64,000 nt of DNA from Dysgonomonas sp. PH5-45. Its GTDB lineage: Bacteria > Bacteroidota > Bacteroidia > Bacteroidales > Dysgonomonadaceae. A program made the translations under genes and the position numbers. This document shows positions 8,055-17,526 of the stretch, in pieces (position 1 is the stretch's first letter; each line of letters begins with the position of its first letter). Under the pieces are notes generated by a model. It worked only from the letters and a program-made list of their open reading frames with translations, was not told where the DNA came from and did no database searches. The stretch is taken from positions 62,001 to 126,000 of the forward strand of contig NZ_JARXWE010000001.1 of assembly GCF_029893235.1 (NCBI RefSeq), in the 5' to 3' direction.

Positions 8055-10037
8055 ATGAAAGAAAACAGGCATAAAGTTCCGTTTGGAGTTCTTGGTTTAG
8101 TCTTAGCTATCGGTGTGGTATATGGAGATATAGGAACATCCCCGCTTTATGTAATGAAAGCCATTATAAGCGCACTTCCGGCAGGGAAAATGGCTAATCC
8201 GGATTATATACTGGGGGCTGTGTCGTGTGTTATCTGGACGTTAACCATACAAACAACCGTAAAGTATGTTGTAATAACCCTTCGTGCCGATAATAACGGC
8301 GAGGGAGGCATCCTGTCGCTATATGCTCTGATACGGCAAAAATACAGATGGGCATATTTCATTGCGGCAATAGGTGCGGCAACACTTTTGGCCGATGGTG
8401 TAATCACGCCGGCAATTACCGTCATGACCGCCATGGAGGGGCTCAATGTCATTGTTCCTGAAATACCCGTTATCCCTGCAACAATAACTATTGTGGCCGG
8501 TATATTCTTACTGCAACCTTTGGGCACAAGCTCACTGGGGAGGTTCTTTGGTTCCATTATGCTTGTGTGGTTTCTTACATTGGGGATACTCGGATTTGGC
8601 CGCTTTATCGGCGACTTTTCGGTTTTGCGGGCATTCAACCCGTACTATGCCGTGAAATTCCTGATAGAAGCGCCGCACACGTTGGTTATTCTTGGAGCTA
8701 TATTCCTGTGTACTACGGGAGCTGAAGCTTTATATTCCGATTTGGGGCATTGCGGACTGAAAAACATACGTGTATCGTGGATATTTGTGAAAAGTATGCT
8801 CATACTTAACTATCTGGGTCAGGCCGCATGGATTATAAGCCATCCTAACCTCATTAATCACGGGGTGAATCCTTTCTTTGCAATGATGCCTTCGTGGTTC
8901 ACCTTTGTAGGTGTTGTTTTGGCAACACTGGCGGCCGTAGTTGCCAGCCAAGCACTTATTAGTGGTTCGTTTACGGTGATAAGCGAAGCTATTTCGCTCA
9001 ATTTGTGGCCTAACGTTAAAATTAAATATCCCACCAACATCAAAGGACAAATGTTTATTCCATCCATAAACTGGTTTCTGATGATTTCGTGTATAGTTAT
9101 TGTCGTGTCTTTCAAGTCGTCGGCAAATCTGGAAGCCGCATACGGGCTTTCCATCACCTTAAGTATGCTGATGACAACCTCATTGTTGTTCCTCTATATG
9201 CTCAAAAGGCAGGTTTCGCTGTGGGTTAGCATCGGGCTATCCGCTTTTTTTCTGATTATTGAACTTGGGTTCTTCGTTGCTAATATGCAAAAATTTGCAC
9301 ATGGAGGATTTGCCTCTTTGCTGATAGCAGGTGTTATTTTCTTTATGATGTACTCGTGGTACAACGGACGGCGTATAAAGCAACACTACACGAACTTTGA
9401 CCAAGTGGATAACAAATATATTGAACGGATCAATAATATGAGCCAAGACCATACGATAGAAAAAACAGCTACCAACTTGGTATTCATTACCCGTGCAAAG
9501 AATAAAAATGCTCTTGAAAGTAAAATAACTTATTCTCTGTTTCAGAAAAAACCAAAAAGGGCAGACACCTACTGGTTTGTGAATATAAGGCGTACAGACT
9601 CGCCCTACGAGTTTGGCTATTCGGTCAAGACATTTATAGAAAAAAAAATATTCAGATTGGATATAAATGTAGGATTTAAAATAGGGTTGCATACCGACCA
9701 ATATGTACGCCTCATTACAAATGAACTGGAGCGTACCGGGCAGGTTGATTTGTCGTCGCGCTATCCGTCTCTTCCGGATACGAAAGGCGATTTTACGTTT
9801 GTGGTTGTAGACCGTATATTCCGGAATGTAGACCTGTCTGTAAAACAAAAAATTATGTTGGGATGGTATAATATAATCAAACGATTTGCTACCTCCGACA
9901 CACAAATGTACGACCTCGATCCTTCGTTTGCGATGGTCGAAACCGTACCTCTCACCGATGTGCAATCAAATCACAAAGAGTTGAACCGGCTATTGAATAT
10001 TGAAAAAAAGGAAGCTGAAAAAGAACAGGAAGTTTAA
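8055..10037 (+). CDS. kup: KUP/Trk-type low-affinity potassium transporter
   Basis: 660 residues, normal for KUP. The family signature YGDIGTSPLYV is at residues 23-33. About 12 hydrophobic segments fill residues 10-445, and a soluble cytoplasmic tail follows. It is an inner-membrane K+/H+ symporter. The gene is monocistronic and convergent with the restriction-modification cassette downstream, with only 75 bases between. Confidence 0.95.
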   Translation: MKENRHKVPFGVLGLVLAIGVVYGDIGTSPLYVMKAIISALPAGKMANPDYILGAVSCVIWTLTIQTTVKYVVITLRADNNGEGGILSLYALIRQKYRWAYFIAAIGAATLLADGVITPAITVMTAMEGLNVIVPEIPVIPATITIVAGIFLLQPLGTSSLGRFFGSIMLVWFLTLGILGFGRFIGDFSVLRAFNPYYAVKFLIEAPHTLVILGAIFLCTTGAEALYSDLGHCGLKNIRVSWIFVKSMLILNYLGQAAWIISHPNLINHGVNPFFAMMPSWFTFVGVVLATLAAVVASQALISGSFTVISEAISLNLWPNVKIKYPTNIKGQMFIPSINWFLMISCIVIVVSFKSSANLEAAYGLSITLSMLMTTSLLFLYMLKRQVSLWVSIGLSAFFLIIELGFFVANMQKFAHGGFASLLIAGVIFFMMYSWYNGRRIKQHYTNFDQVDNKYIERINNMSQDHTIEKTATNLVFITRAKNKNALESKITYSLFQKKPKRADTYWFVNIRRTDSPYEFGYSVKTFIEKKIFRLDINVGFKIGLHTDQYVRLITNELERTGQVDLSSRYPSLPDTKGDFTFVVVDRIFRNVDLSVKQKIMLGWYNIIKRFATSDTQMYDLDPSFAMVETVPLTDVQSNHKELNRLLNIEKKEAEKEQEV

Positions 10038-10112
10038 AGCTTAAAAAATACTACACTACGTAAATGTTAGAATAAAGACAATCTAAACAGACTCTAAGAA
10101 TAGAGAAAACTA

Positions 10113-10538
10113 CTAAGTTTTTTTAAGAATTCCAACTAAGTTATTAAAAGCATTCTCTCTTTTCTCTTTAGATGACAGTTCACACTCCCATATTACAAAT
10201 ACACGCCATCCGATTTCTTTTAGTTGCTCTTGATTTTGAATGTCTCGATTTGAATTATTCTTTATTTTATTTCGCCAAAACTCAGCATTAGAAACTGGAA
10301 ATCTACGATGATAAACACCCTTTATTTGATGACCATGCCAAAAGCATCCATGTACGAAAATTACCGCATTATATTTTGGCAATACAATGTCCGGCTTCCC
10401 CGGTAGGGTCTTGACATTAACTCTATATCTGAAACCTTGGGAAAAAAGATATTTTCGAACTATGACTTCTGGTTTTGTATTCTTTCCTCTAACTAAAGCC
10501 ATCACCTCCGATCGTTTGTTTTTATCCCATATATCCAT
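10113..10538 (-). CDS. vsr: Very short patch repair endonuclease Vsr
   Basis: A 141-residue Vsr endonuclease, which nicks next to T:G mismatches produced by deamination of 5-methylcytosine. It carries GKNTKPEVIVRKYL, PGKPDIV (Asp50) and FVHGCFWHGH (His63, His68), matching E. coli Vsr Asp51, His64 and His69, and the C-terminal GWRVFVIWECEL. Its ATG overlaps the stop of the nuclease gene by one base (TAATG), so translation is coupled. It protects the sites of the methyltransferase encoded first in the operon. Confidence 0.95.
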   Translation of the reverse strand: MDIWDKNKRSEVMALVRGKNTKPEVIVRKYLFSQGFRYRVNVKTLPGKPDIVLPKYNAVIFVHGCFWHGHQIKGVYHRRFPVSNAEFWRNKIKNNSNRDIQNQEQLKEIGWRVFVIWECELSSKEKRENAFNNLVGILKKT

Positions 10539-11587
10539 TACACTCGAAGATAATCCCGTAAGGGAAAGTCGGTTATTTCCGCAGCAGTTGCTGAGACTAA
10601 ATTACACCATTGCTCATATATGATGGTCACATCAACATGAACACCCCAATGTTCCTCCAAATACTCAATATCAATATCTCGTAGCATTATTTTTATAGCA
10701 TCTAAAGAATCTATAAGGTTCTTTATGATTTTAGGAATATCGTATTTCACTTTCTTATATAAGATTTCTCCACGGCCGCCAGCGGTATATTTATCTCTAA
10801 TATTGGATGTTATAATGCCTTCCACGGTCGACAACCATAATGTCATTCTTGAAAATTTATCTTGCCGATTACTCAAAAGCTCGGGGAATAAACAAAATCC
10901 TTTAATTTTAAGATCGCTAGCCTCTTCTCTTGATAGGCTGCTCCATAAACGTACAACCATATTAGTTTCTTTACTTTTAGTACCGGTATCAGCCCACCAA
11001 GTGGTTTCACCTGGCTTTAGCTGTTTTCGATAGTAGTCCAATATCGTTTTTATCGGGTTTTCTTGTTTTCTAAGTTCATCATAGGGTATATCTATTTTAT
11101 CAAAAAAAGTTTGTCCCTTATCTAAGGTCATGTCTATTAAGTATCTTGGAGAGTGTGTAACAACTACTGACACAAGACATTCTTCATAGGGTCGACACAT
11201 AAAATCAATCGGCTCGCATATTTTCCCGAATAACATAAAAATCCTTTCTATTCCATTAACTCTTGTGCCTTCTGCAACACTGCTTCCGGTAGATTTCCAA
11301 TGATTAGACTTAGTTGTTTTAACTTCAACCCCGTAATAATTACTGGCTATTATATCGGGAAAATTTTGACCGGACATTAATTTTATAGAACCTTCAAACG
11401 GGGTATTTGTCGCATGATGCTCCATTATATCGAAAACTTTGCCTTCCAATCTATTACCTGACAACGCTAAATATTCTTTAGGATTAGAATGCGACTCTTT
11501 CTTCAATGTATGAAGCATATTTGATAATAAAGACTCAAATTCGTTCCTATGCGGGTCGGTATTTATAGAGATAACCATATTATTCAA
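10538..11587 (-). CDS. Putative type II restriction endonuclease (PD-(D/E)XK)
   Basis: 349 residues with no family name I can assign. A PD-(D/E)XK nuclease core is visible: NFPDII (Asp78) followed by YYGVEVKTTK (Glu88, Lys90). Its place between a cytosine-5 methyltransferase and Vsr, with overlapping ends, makes it the cognate restriction enzyme. Two near starts exist: the ATG at 11587 overlaps the methyltransferase stop by 8 bases, and an internal Met at residue 4 would nearly remove the overlap. The recognition sequence is unknown. Confidence 0.8.
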   Translation of the reverse strand: MNNMVISINTDPHRNEFESLLSNMLHTLKKESHSNPKEYLALSGNRLEGKVFDIMEHHATNTPFEGSIKLMSGQNFPDIIASNYYGVEVKTTKSNHWKSTGSSVAEGTRVNGIERIFMLFGKICEPIDFMCRPYEECLVSVVVTHSPRYLIDMTLDKGQTFFDKIDIPYDELRKQENPIKTILDYYRKQLKPGETTWWADTGTKSKETNMVVRLWSSLSREEASDLKIKGFCLFPELLSNRQDKFSRMTLWLSTVEGIITSNIRDKYTAGGRGEILYKKVKYDIPKIIKNLIDSLDAIKIMLRDIDIEYLEEHWGVHVDVTIIYEQWCNLVSATAAEITDFPLRDYLRV

Positions 11588-12896
11588 AATATATATTCCA
11601 CAAATTTTCTATTCTTTTTGCTATGTGATAAGCTAATAAAGGAGGTACCGCATTGCCAATTAATTTATATGCGGCGGACGAACTAAGAATAAAGCCATTC
11701 TTTCTATGAGGGCTTGGTATTACAAACTCATAGTCCATAGGGAATGTTTGAATGACAGCGCATTCTCTCGGAGTTAATCGTCTTTCTATTAAACATTTAT
11801 TCAATTCTTCAAAATGCCCGCCGCCATGCTCTTTTGATAATCTGCGATACTCAATATTGCCATGATGTTCCGAACGAATTGTCGGGCCAATACTATTCAG
11901 ATTTATTTCTTTTTGCCCTTGACAATGAGCCCCCATATATTTGGCTTTCGAGTATATTTGTTGAGACGGATCTTCGCTTTTATCCGGCTCAGCCAACATT
12001 CCGAATACATCCTTAAGAGTAACGGATGGCTCTAAAGAGTTATCGACGAATGTATGAGCGTGTGTTGGTTTAGGATAAGGATTATATTTGTCAGGTATAG
12101 AATCGCTTGTTAAAGCGTCATACACTGATTTTTTTAAAGCTGATTTTTTAATTCCGATAAAGATCACTCTTTCTCTAGATTGTGGCACTCCGTAGTTAGC
12201 GGCGTGTAAAACTTGTGGAGGTAGAACCAGATAACCGTCTCCATCGGCCATTGAAAAATCTCTTTGTATAATATCTTTTACATCCGACAGATTAACCAGT
12301 CCTTTAACATTCTCCGCAATAAAAATTTTAGGCTTTGTTATGTCTATAACTTCTTTCATCCATGAGTAAAGTTTCCCACGAGTTTCCTCATTGATTATAG
12401 TGCCGTTAATCAGATCACCATTGTGATCTTTATGCGAATTAAAGCCCTTTCTTTTTCCCGCTACGCTAAAATCTTGACATGGGAATCCTCCTGTAACGAT
12501 ATCGACATTATCAGGAAATACTTTAAATCCTTGCCTATGCATCTTCACCAAGTCCACAATACTTTCTTGCCTATAAGTATCGGGAGTATATCCGTATTTT
12601 TTAAAATAATGAGACCATGCTACAAAAGCTTCTTTCAATATATCATTAGCGAAAACAGTTTTAAAAACCGTAGTTTTTAATAGCACGAAATACTCATTTA
12701 TGGTTCGTTCTATAAAATCGCTTTTGGAAGACACACTCTTTTTGTAAACCGAGAACCCTCCTTCAAAGCCTAAATCCATACCTCCACAACCAGAAAATAA
12801 AGATAAAACATTAACGGTTTTATTCTCCGAATAAGTACTAGTGGTTTCAAAAGACATTGAAGGTTGGGGTATTTTCTTGCTTTTATTGTTTGTCAT
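11580..12896 (-). CDS. DNA (cytosine-5)-methyltransferase of a type II R-M system
   Basis: 438 residues with the m5C methyltransferase motifs in order: I (VLSLFSGCGGMDLGFEGG, about 30-47), IV (GGFPCQDFSVAG, catalytic Cys140), VI (ENVKGL, 195-200), VIII (QSRERVIFIG, 239-248), a target-recognition region at about 255-375, IX (RRLTPRECAVIQTFP) and X (LIGNAVPPLLAYHIA). It comes first in the operon, so modification precedes restriction. Unlike its GC-richer neighbours, the cassette is rich in A/T third positions, which suggests acquisition. Confidence 0.95.
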   Translation of the reverse strand: MTNNKSKKIPQPSMSFETTSTYSENKTVNVLSLFSGCGGMDLGFEGGFSVYKKSVSSKSDFIERTINEYFVLLKTTVFKTVFANDILKEAFVAWSHYFKKYGYTPDTYRQESIVDLVKMHRQGFKVFPDNVDIVTGGFPCQDFSVAGKRKGFNSHKDHNGDLINGTIINEETRGKLYSWMKEVIDITKPKIFIAENVKGLVNLSDVKDIIQRDFSMADGDGYLVLPPQVLHAANYGVPQSRERVIFIGIKKSALKKSVYDALTSDSIPDKYNPYPKPTHAHTFVDNSLEPSVTLKDVFGMLAEPDKSEDPSQQIYSKAKYMGAHCQGQKEINLNSIGPTIRSEHHGNIEYRRLSKEHGGGHFEELNKCLIERRLTPRECAVIQTFPMDYEFVIPSPHRKNGFILSSSAAYKLIGNAVPPLLAYHIAKRIENLWNIYFE

Positions 12897-12969
12897 ATAC
12901 TATTAGAATTCATTCACGAAGGCACCTTATTTAGAATATAAGAAAGTGGAGATGTACATGTCGAGTTCC

Positions 12970-15330
12970 TCATTTTACTACCAATATTTTGGTGACAACG
13001 CCGTTTTTCCCGTCTTCGGATGAACCCATTACCAAGTATGTGCCTATATCCACTTTATTGCCTTTGGCATTGCGTCCGTCCCATACGTATTGTCCACCAA
13101 GCGATTTCCCCTGATTGATGAGGTTACCTTTTATATCTGTGATTTTCACATTAGAGTTTGCCTGCAAGCCGGTTACTACAATCGGGCCGTCGTAATCGGG
13201 GCGCACGGGGTTAGGGTAAGCATAAACGTCCGAATAGTCGCTTCGGCCTGTGGTTGCATCGCTTTTGTAAGCCACAAGGCCTTTATCGGTTCCTATATAA
13301 ACCAAACCGGTATTGGGGTTGATAGCAATGGAATAAACCTTGTCCGAAGGCATAGGGCTGTTTTTGGTGGTGAAGTTATGGATTGTTTCCATCCCGTCTT
13401 CGCTCACAAGAAATATGCCCGAATCGTCTGTACCGAGCCATTTACGGTTAGCTCCGTCTATGGCTATTGCCGAAACGGATACATTCCCCAGCAGGATATC
13501 GGCATTGTTAGTTCCGTCGTTTCTCGGAATCTTTATTTTGTAGAGGGTTAGTTCTTTTTTACTGAAAATATTACTTTGATTGTATATCAGGAAAGGGCCA
13601 ACATCGGTTGCAGCCCAGATTGTTCCGTTCAGATCCTCTTTCATGTCGTTAAAACTCGTGATGTTCACCGTACCTCCGTCTTGATCCGAGAAATGGTCTT
13701 GAAACAAAGTTTTATCGTCGTTCAGGTTGCTTACGGTATTGTTATCGTCCAGAATGAACAAAAAAGGATTCCGGGAGTAAGTAGACATCCACTTCCGGTT
13801 ATAACGGTCTACCATTACGTTACGGCCAACAGTATTTTTCTCGGCAATGCTGCCATACCCCAATTTATGCCATGTTCCTTCCTTGGTAAGCACAGTTATC
13901 GGGTTGGCCACTTGTGTGCCTAAAAACCAGAGGTTGCCTCTTCGGTCGTAACTCATCCCGCCAAAACGGATATAGTTTTTACGTGAAGCTTCATCTATAG
14001 TTACCACTCCCTCAAACAGTGGGCTGCGATGTAATGATACAAATTCTTTGTCACGAAATTCATAGACTCCTTCGCCAAAACTTTCCACAAAGATATGTCC
14101 GGGATTGGACGGATTGGACGTAACCCTCGAAAAATCTCTCGCTCCACCTAAATCGGATGGGATTTTAGAATCGATCAGCGATTTATCGTAATTGAACCAA
14201 ATGTTATTATCGCCCAGTTGAGACAGTTGTGCTTCATGCCCCATACGGTCGCCGCTATATCCTCCGCCCACAAGAAGAAGTTTTTCGTTATCGTGATACA
14301 TCGAAAAAGCTACATTACTTAACGGTCCGTTGGGTCTTAATTCCGTACGTAAAGAATTGACATTCCCCGAAGGATCTACTTCTATAAGGGATAAATTTTC
14401 GTTCTTTGTTCCTACCCAATATTGAGTAGAATTTGCAGTACTGGGAGACAGGCTTGTCAGCCCCGGTATTCTTGCCGAGCGGATTTCGCCTAACCCCGTG
14501 AATATCCACAACGATTGGTCGTTGTACCCCAAAAGTCCATCTTCGCCATGAGGGATAATTCCTACCGGCCACCAGCCTGCCGCAAACCGTTCCACGTTAT
14601 CACCGTTGAGGTAATATATGGCTTTAGTGGGGATATAGAAATGCAGGCATCCTTTATAAACACAAATGCCTCGGAGTTCGCTGTCGATAAAGGTATAGTC
14701 GCTGTAATGATATTTATCGCTGATGGTTATTGTGCTCCAGTTGTTGATATCCTGTATATTGATTGATGGGTCGACGTATTTAACTCCACCTTCGGAGCAT
14801 ATATACAATTTGTTGTCGTGTATGTACGAATCGTACACTTTAAATTGAAAAATGCATGAGGCTTTGATTTCAGCCTTCAGCATATCTATCACGAGCAGCC
14901 CGAAGTTCATAGACAGGTAAGCATAATCTCCGTCGAAATAAATACCATTCAGGGCTTTGTCGATATTTTGTGTGGAATTTTTAAGATAAGGAATATTGTA
15001 CATATACCCGTTATCGTCCATGAGGTCTATATCGGCGTTTTCTCTGAAAATAAGGAGCAGTTTGTTTGTTTTATCGTACGCTATTTGTTTTATATTCTGA
15101 TTTCCACCGTCTTTTTTCACATATATTTCCACCAGATTATCGGTTTCGTCTGTGCTGCACGAAAATAACTTCCCGTCGGTAAGTGTATATACTTTTTCGG
15201 TGGTAGCACATACGGTGGCAGGGGCGGTTTCGTACGAAAACAATGTTTCCCACTGACCTATGGCCTGTCCGAAACAAGAGGAGGAAAGAGACGTAAATAG
15301 TAAAAAAAGAACAGATAGTATTTTTTTCAT
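12970..15330 (-). CDS. porZ: PorZ-like type IX secretion protein
   Basis: 786 residues: signal peptide (MKKILSVLFLLFTSLSSSCFG), then two beta-propeller regions of the two-component-regulator-propeller type up to about residue 690 (repeats such as RKWLGTDDSGIFLV), and a C-terminal Ig-like type IX sorting domain (YAYPNPVRPDYDGPIVVTGL through the terminal KILVVK). This architecture is that of PorZ, a cell-surface part of the attachment complex that delivers anionic LPS to type IX cargo. The alternative is another secreted propeller protein. A lone Cys at 19 might allow lipidation, but the lipobox is weak. Confidence 0.82.
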   Translation of the reverse strand: MKKILSVLFLLFTSLSSSCFGQAIGQWETLFSYETAPATVCATTEKVYTLTDGKLFSCSTDETDNLVEIYVKKDGGNQNIKQIAYDKTNKLLLIFRENADIDLMDDNGYMYNIPYLKNSTQNIDKALNGIYFDGDYAYLSMNFGLLVIDMLKAEIKASCIFQFKVYDSYIHDNKLYICSEGGVKYVDPSINIQDINNWSTITISDKYHYSDYTFIDSELRGICVYKGCLHFYIPTKAIYYLNGDNVERFAAGWWPVGIIPHGEDGLLGYNDQSLWIFTGLGEIRSARIPGLTSLSPSTANSTQYWVGTKNENLSLIEVDPSGNVNSLRTELRPNGPLSNVAFSMYHDNEKLLLVGGGYSGDRMGHEAQLSQLGDNNIWFNYDKSLIDSKIPSDLGGARDFSRVTSNPSNPGHIFVESFGEGVYEFRDKEFVSLHRSPLFEGVVTIDEASRKNYIRFGGMSYDRRGNLWFLGTQVANPITVLTKEGTWHKLGYGSIAEKNTVGRNVMVDRYNRKWMSTYSRNPFLFILDDNNTVSNLNDDKTLFQDHFSDQDGGTVNITSFNDMKEDLNGTIWAATDVGPFLIYNQSNIFSKKELTLYKIKIPRNDGTNNADILLGNVSVSAIAIDGANRKWLGTDDSGIFLVSEDGMETIHNFTTKNSPMPSDKVYSIAINPNTGLVYIGTDKGLVAYKSDATTGRSDYSDVYAYPNPVRPDYDGPIVVTGLQANSNVKITDIKGNLINQGKSLGGQYVWDGRNAKGNKVDIGTYLVMGSSEDGKNGVVTKILVVK

Positions 15331-15380
15331 AACATTTGCTGGTATCTATAACTTCATCATATAAAGTGCTATATAATAGT

Positions 15381-15456
15381 AAACGAAAAGTTCTTTCTAA
15401 TATTATGAAAGATGCTTCCCCCTTCCGGAGTTTTGTGTAGGGAGGAACTTTCGTTT
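15381..15456 (-). terminator. Inverted repeat between aguB and porZ
   Basis: AAACGAAAAGTTC at 15381-15393 is complementary, with one bulged A, to GAACTTTCGTTT at 15445-15456; CTTCCC and GGGAG segments inside can extend the hairpin. The right arm reaches the aguB stop, so it may end the aguAB transcript before porZ. Confidence 0.4.
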
Positions 15457-16331
15457 CAATCCCTGTATCGTTTTGTTATTTCCCCAAAGGCATCTATACG
15501 CCTGTCGCGGAAGAATGGCCAGATGCGGCGTACGGCTTCGGTGCGTTTTGGGTCTATTTCAACTATATGTACCGCTTCTTCGGTATTTGAGGCCTGCCAG
15601 AGGATTTCGCCCTGAGGGCCTGCCACAAAACTGTTTCCCCAAAACTGAATACCGTTGGTTTGCCCCGATGGGTCGGGTTCCATACCTACACGGTTCACCG
15701 ATATAACATGCAGTCCGTTGGCTACGGCGTGTCCACGTTGCGATATTGTCCATGCACCCAATTGGCGGTCTTTTTCGGGCTGACTGTCGGTTTGCTCCCA
15801 ACCGATGGCGGTAGGGTAAATCAAAATATCGGCTCCTGCCAGTGCCATCAATCGTGCCGCTTCGGGATACCACTGATCCCAACAAACCAACACACCGAGT
15901 TTGCCTACCGATGTTTGTATCGGCTGGAAGCCAAGGTCGCCCGGTGTAAAGTAGAATTTTTCGTAATAAGCCGGATCGTCGGGAATATGCATCTTTCGGT
16001 ATTTCCCGGCAATAGAACCGTCTTTTTCCAGAACAACCGCTGTATTGTGGTAAAGTCCGGCAGCGCGGCGTTCAAAAAGCGAAAGAACGATAACCACACC
16101 CAATTCTTTAGCCAGAATGCCGAATTCGTCGGTCGATTTTCCGGGTATCGTTTCGGCCAAGTCAAACACATCGGTATCTTCCGTCTGGCAAAAATAGAGC
16201 GAGTTGTGCAGTTCTTGCAACACTATCAACTCGGCACCTTGCCCGGCAAGCGTACGGATTTTCGATTTTAGGTTTTCTATATTCTGTGCAATGTTGGTCG
16301 CATTGGCTTGTTGTATTATTCCTACTTTCAT
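15456..16331 (-). CDS. aguB: N-carbamoylputrescine amidohydrolase
   Basis: A 291-residue nitrilase-superfamily enzyme with the catalytic triad Glu40 (IVLQELHN), Lys113 (KYRKMHIPD) and Cys150 (GVLVCWDQWYPEAAR). It hydrolyses N-carbamoylputrescine to putrescine, CO2 and ammonia in the cytoplasm. It lies 19 bases after aguA on the same strand, and this pairing is what fixes the substrate among the carbon-nitrogen hydrolases. Together they convert agmatine to putrescine. Confidence 0.95.
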   Translation of the reverse strand: MKVGIIQQANATNIAQNIENLKSKIRTLAGQGAELIVLQELHNSLYFCQTEDTDVFDLAETIPGKSTDEFGILAKELGVVIVLSLFERRAAGLYHNTAVVLEKDGSIAGKYRKMHIPDDPAYYEKFYFTPGDLGFQPIQTSVGKLGVLVCWDQWYPEAARLMALAGADILIYPTAIGWEQTDSQPEKDRQLGAWTISQRGHAVANGLHVISVNRVGMEPDPSGQTNGIQFWGNSFVAGPQGEILWQASNTEEAVHIVEIDPKRTEAVRRIWPFFRDRRIDAFGEITKRYRD

Positions 16332-16350
16332 ATCTGTTCAGGTATCTCGG

Positions 16351-17382
16351 TTATCGTATTATTCCTTTTGGAAACTGCATCGTTACACAGTGCAACGATC
16401 CATGTTGCCTGATTATGGGCAGGCAGTCTATACCCACCACCCGGTGGGAAGGAAAAGCTTTCTGTATCTGCTCAAGAGCCTCGGCGTCTTTGTGCGAGTT
16501 GTATGTGGGAACAAGTACAGCGTTGTTCATAATCAGAAAATTGGCATATGTTGCAGGCAGGCGTTCACCGTCTTCGATAACGGGTTCGGCCATGGGCAGA
16601 GGGATGAGGTTGTAGGGATTGCCCTCGTAATCGACAAACGTTTTCAGTTGGGCTTCCATCCGCTTCAGCTCTTCGTAATGTTCATCATTTTTGTCCTCAA
16701 TATGCACGTAAGCAATGGTATGTTCGTTGCAGAAACGGGCCAGTGTATCTATATGGCTGTCGGTATCATCGCCAGCCAAGTAGCCATAATCGAGCCATAG
16801 CACACGGTTTAAGCCGAAGGCCTGCTTCAGGTAGTCTTCAATCTGTTGCTTGTTCCAATAAGAATTACGGTTTGGCGAAAGCAAACACTGCGATGTTGTG
16901 AGCAGCGTGCCTTTACCGTCCGTTTCTATCGCCCCACCTTCGAGTACAAAGTTTTTGCGGTTCAGATACTGAACATTGGGTGCGAATATGTTTTTGGCAA
17001 ACAAATGACGGTTTATCTGGTTGTCTTTATCGGCTGCAAACTTCAATCCCCAGCCATTGAAGGTAAAATCGCAGATGCAAGGCTGTCCGCCATCGGCGAA
17101 AACCGAAATCGCTGCATGGTCGCGCGCCCAAGTGTCGTTGCTCGGCACTTCTACCAATGTCAGGTTCTGGTGTAATATATCTGCTCCCAGAAATTTAGCT
17201 ACATTTTCCCTGTTTTGGCAGGCAATAACGAGGCGTTGTTCTTTCAGTATTTCGTTTGCCAAACAGGCAAAACACAGGCTTATCTCGTTGAGCATATAAT
17301 GCCAGTCGCTATCCCGGTGAGGCCATGTAAGCATCACAGCGTCTTGGGGATACCATTCGGGCGGAAAAAATATTTTACTCAT
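16351..17382 (-). CDS. aguA: Agmatine deiminase
   Basis: 343 residues of the peptidyl-arginine-deiminase-like family. Seen: the substrate loop NDTWARDHAAI, FVLEGGAIETDGKGTLLTT, and the C-terminal nucleophile Cys332 in HGSLHCVTMQFP. It converts agmatine to N-carbamoylputrescine and feeds aguB. No arginine decarboxylase is in the window. A minus-strand -7 box lies at 17410-17417, divergent from the ftsK promoter. Confidence 0.95.
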   Translation of the reverse strand: MSKIFFPPEWYPQDAVMLTWPHRDSDWHYMLNEISLCFACLANEILKEQRLVIACQNRENVAKFLGADILHQNLTLVEVPSNDTWARDHAAISVFADGGQPCICDFTFNGWGLKFAADKDNQINRHLFAKNIFAPNVQYLNRKNFVLEGGAIETDGKGTLLTTSQCLLSPNRNSYWNKQQIEDYLKQAFGLNRVLWLDYGYLAGDDTDSHIDTLARFCNEHTIAYVHIEDKNDEHYEELKRMEAQLKTFVDYEGNPYNLIPLPMAEPVIEDGERLPATYANFLIMNNAVLVPTYNSHKDAEALEQIQKAFPSHRVVGIDCLPIIRQHGSLHCVTMQFPKGIIR

Positions 17383-17409
17383 TTCAAATTATTATAACAG
17401 CTTCAGATA

Positions 17410-17417
17410 CAAAAGTA
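17410..17417 (-). promoter_or_regulatory. -7 box of aguAB
   Basis: Minus-strand TACTTTTG matches TAnnTTTG, 28 bases upstream of the aguA start. No convincing -33 element is seen. Confidence 0.5.
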
Positions 17418-17482
17418 AAACTATTTTTTGTGTTTTTAGGAAGATTGCGTCTTTCGGCAAAGATTTTTTATGAAAAAGACAT

Positions 17483-17490
17483 TACCTTTG
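17483..17490 (+). promoter_or_regulatory. -7 box of ftsK
   Basis: TACCTTTG matches TAnnTTTG exactly. Transcription would start about 30 bases before the ftsK ATG. The -33 region is only T-rich. Confidence 0.55.
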
Positions 17491-17526
17491 TCTATCTAAG
17501 ATACAAAATCAACGTAATACGGGTAA

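Noticed and set aside
9237-9965. 242-residue antisense frame at the end of kup
   Set aside because: It is covered by the conserved kup tail; the Cys/Tyr/Phe-rich product shows no motif.
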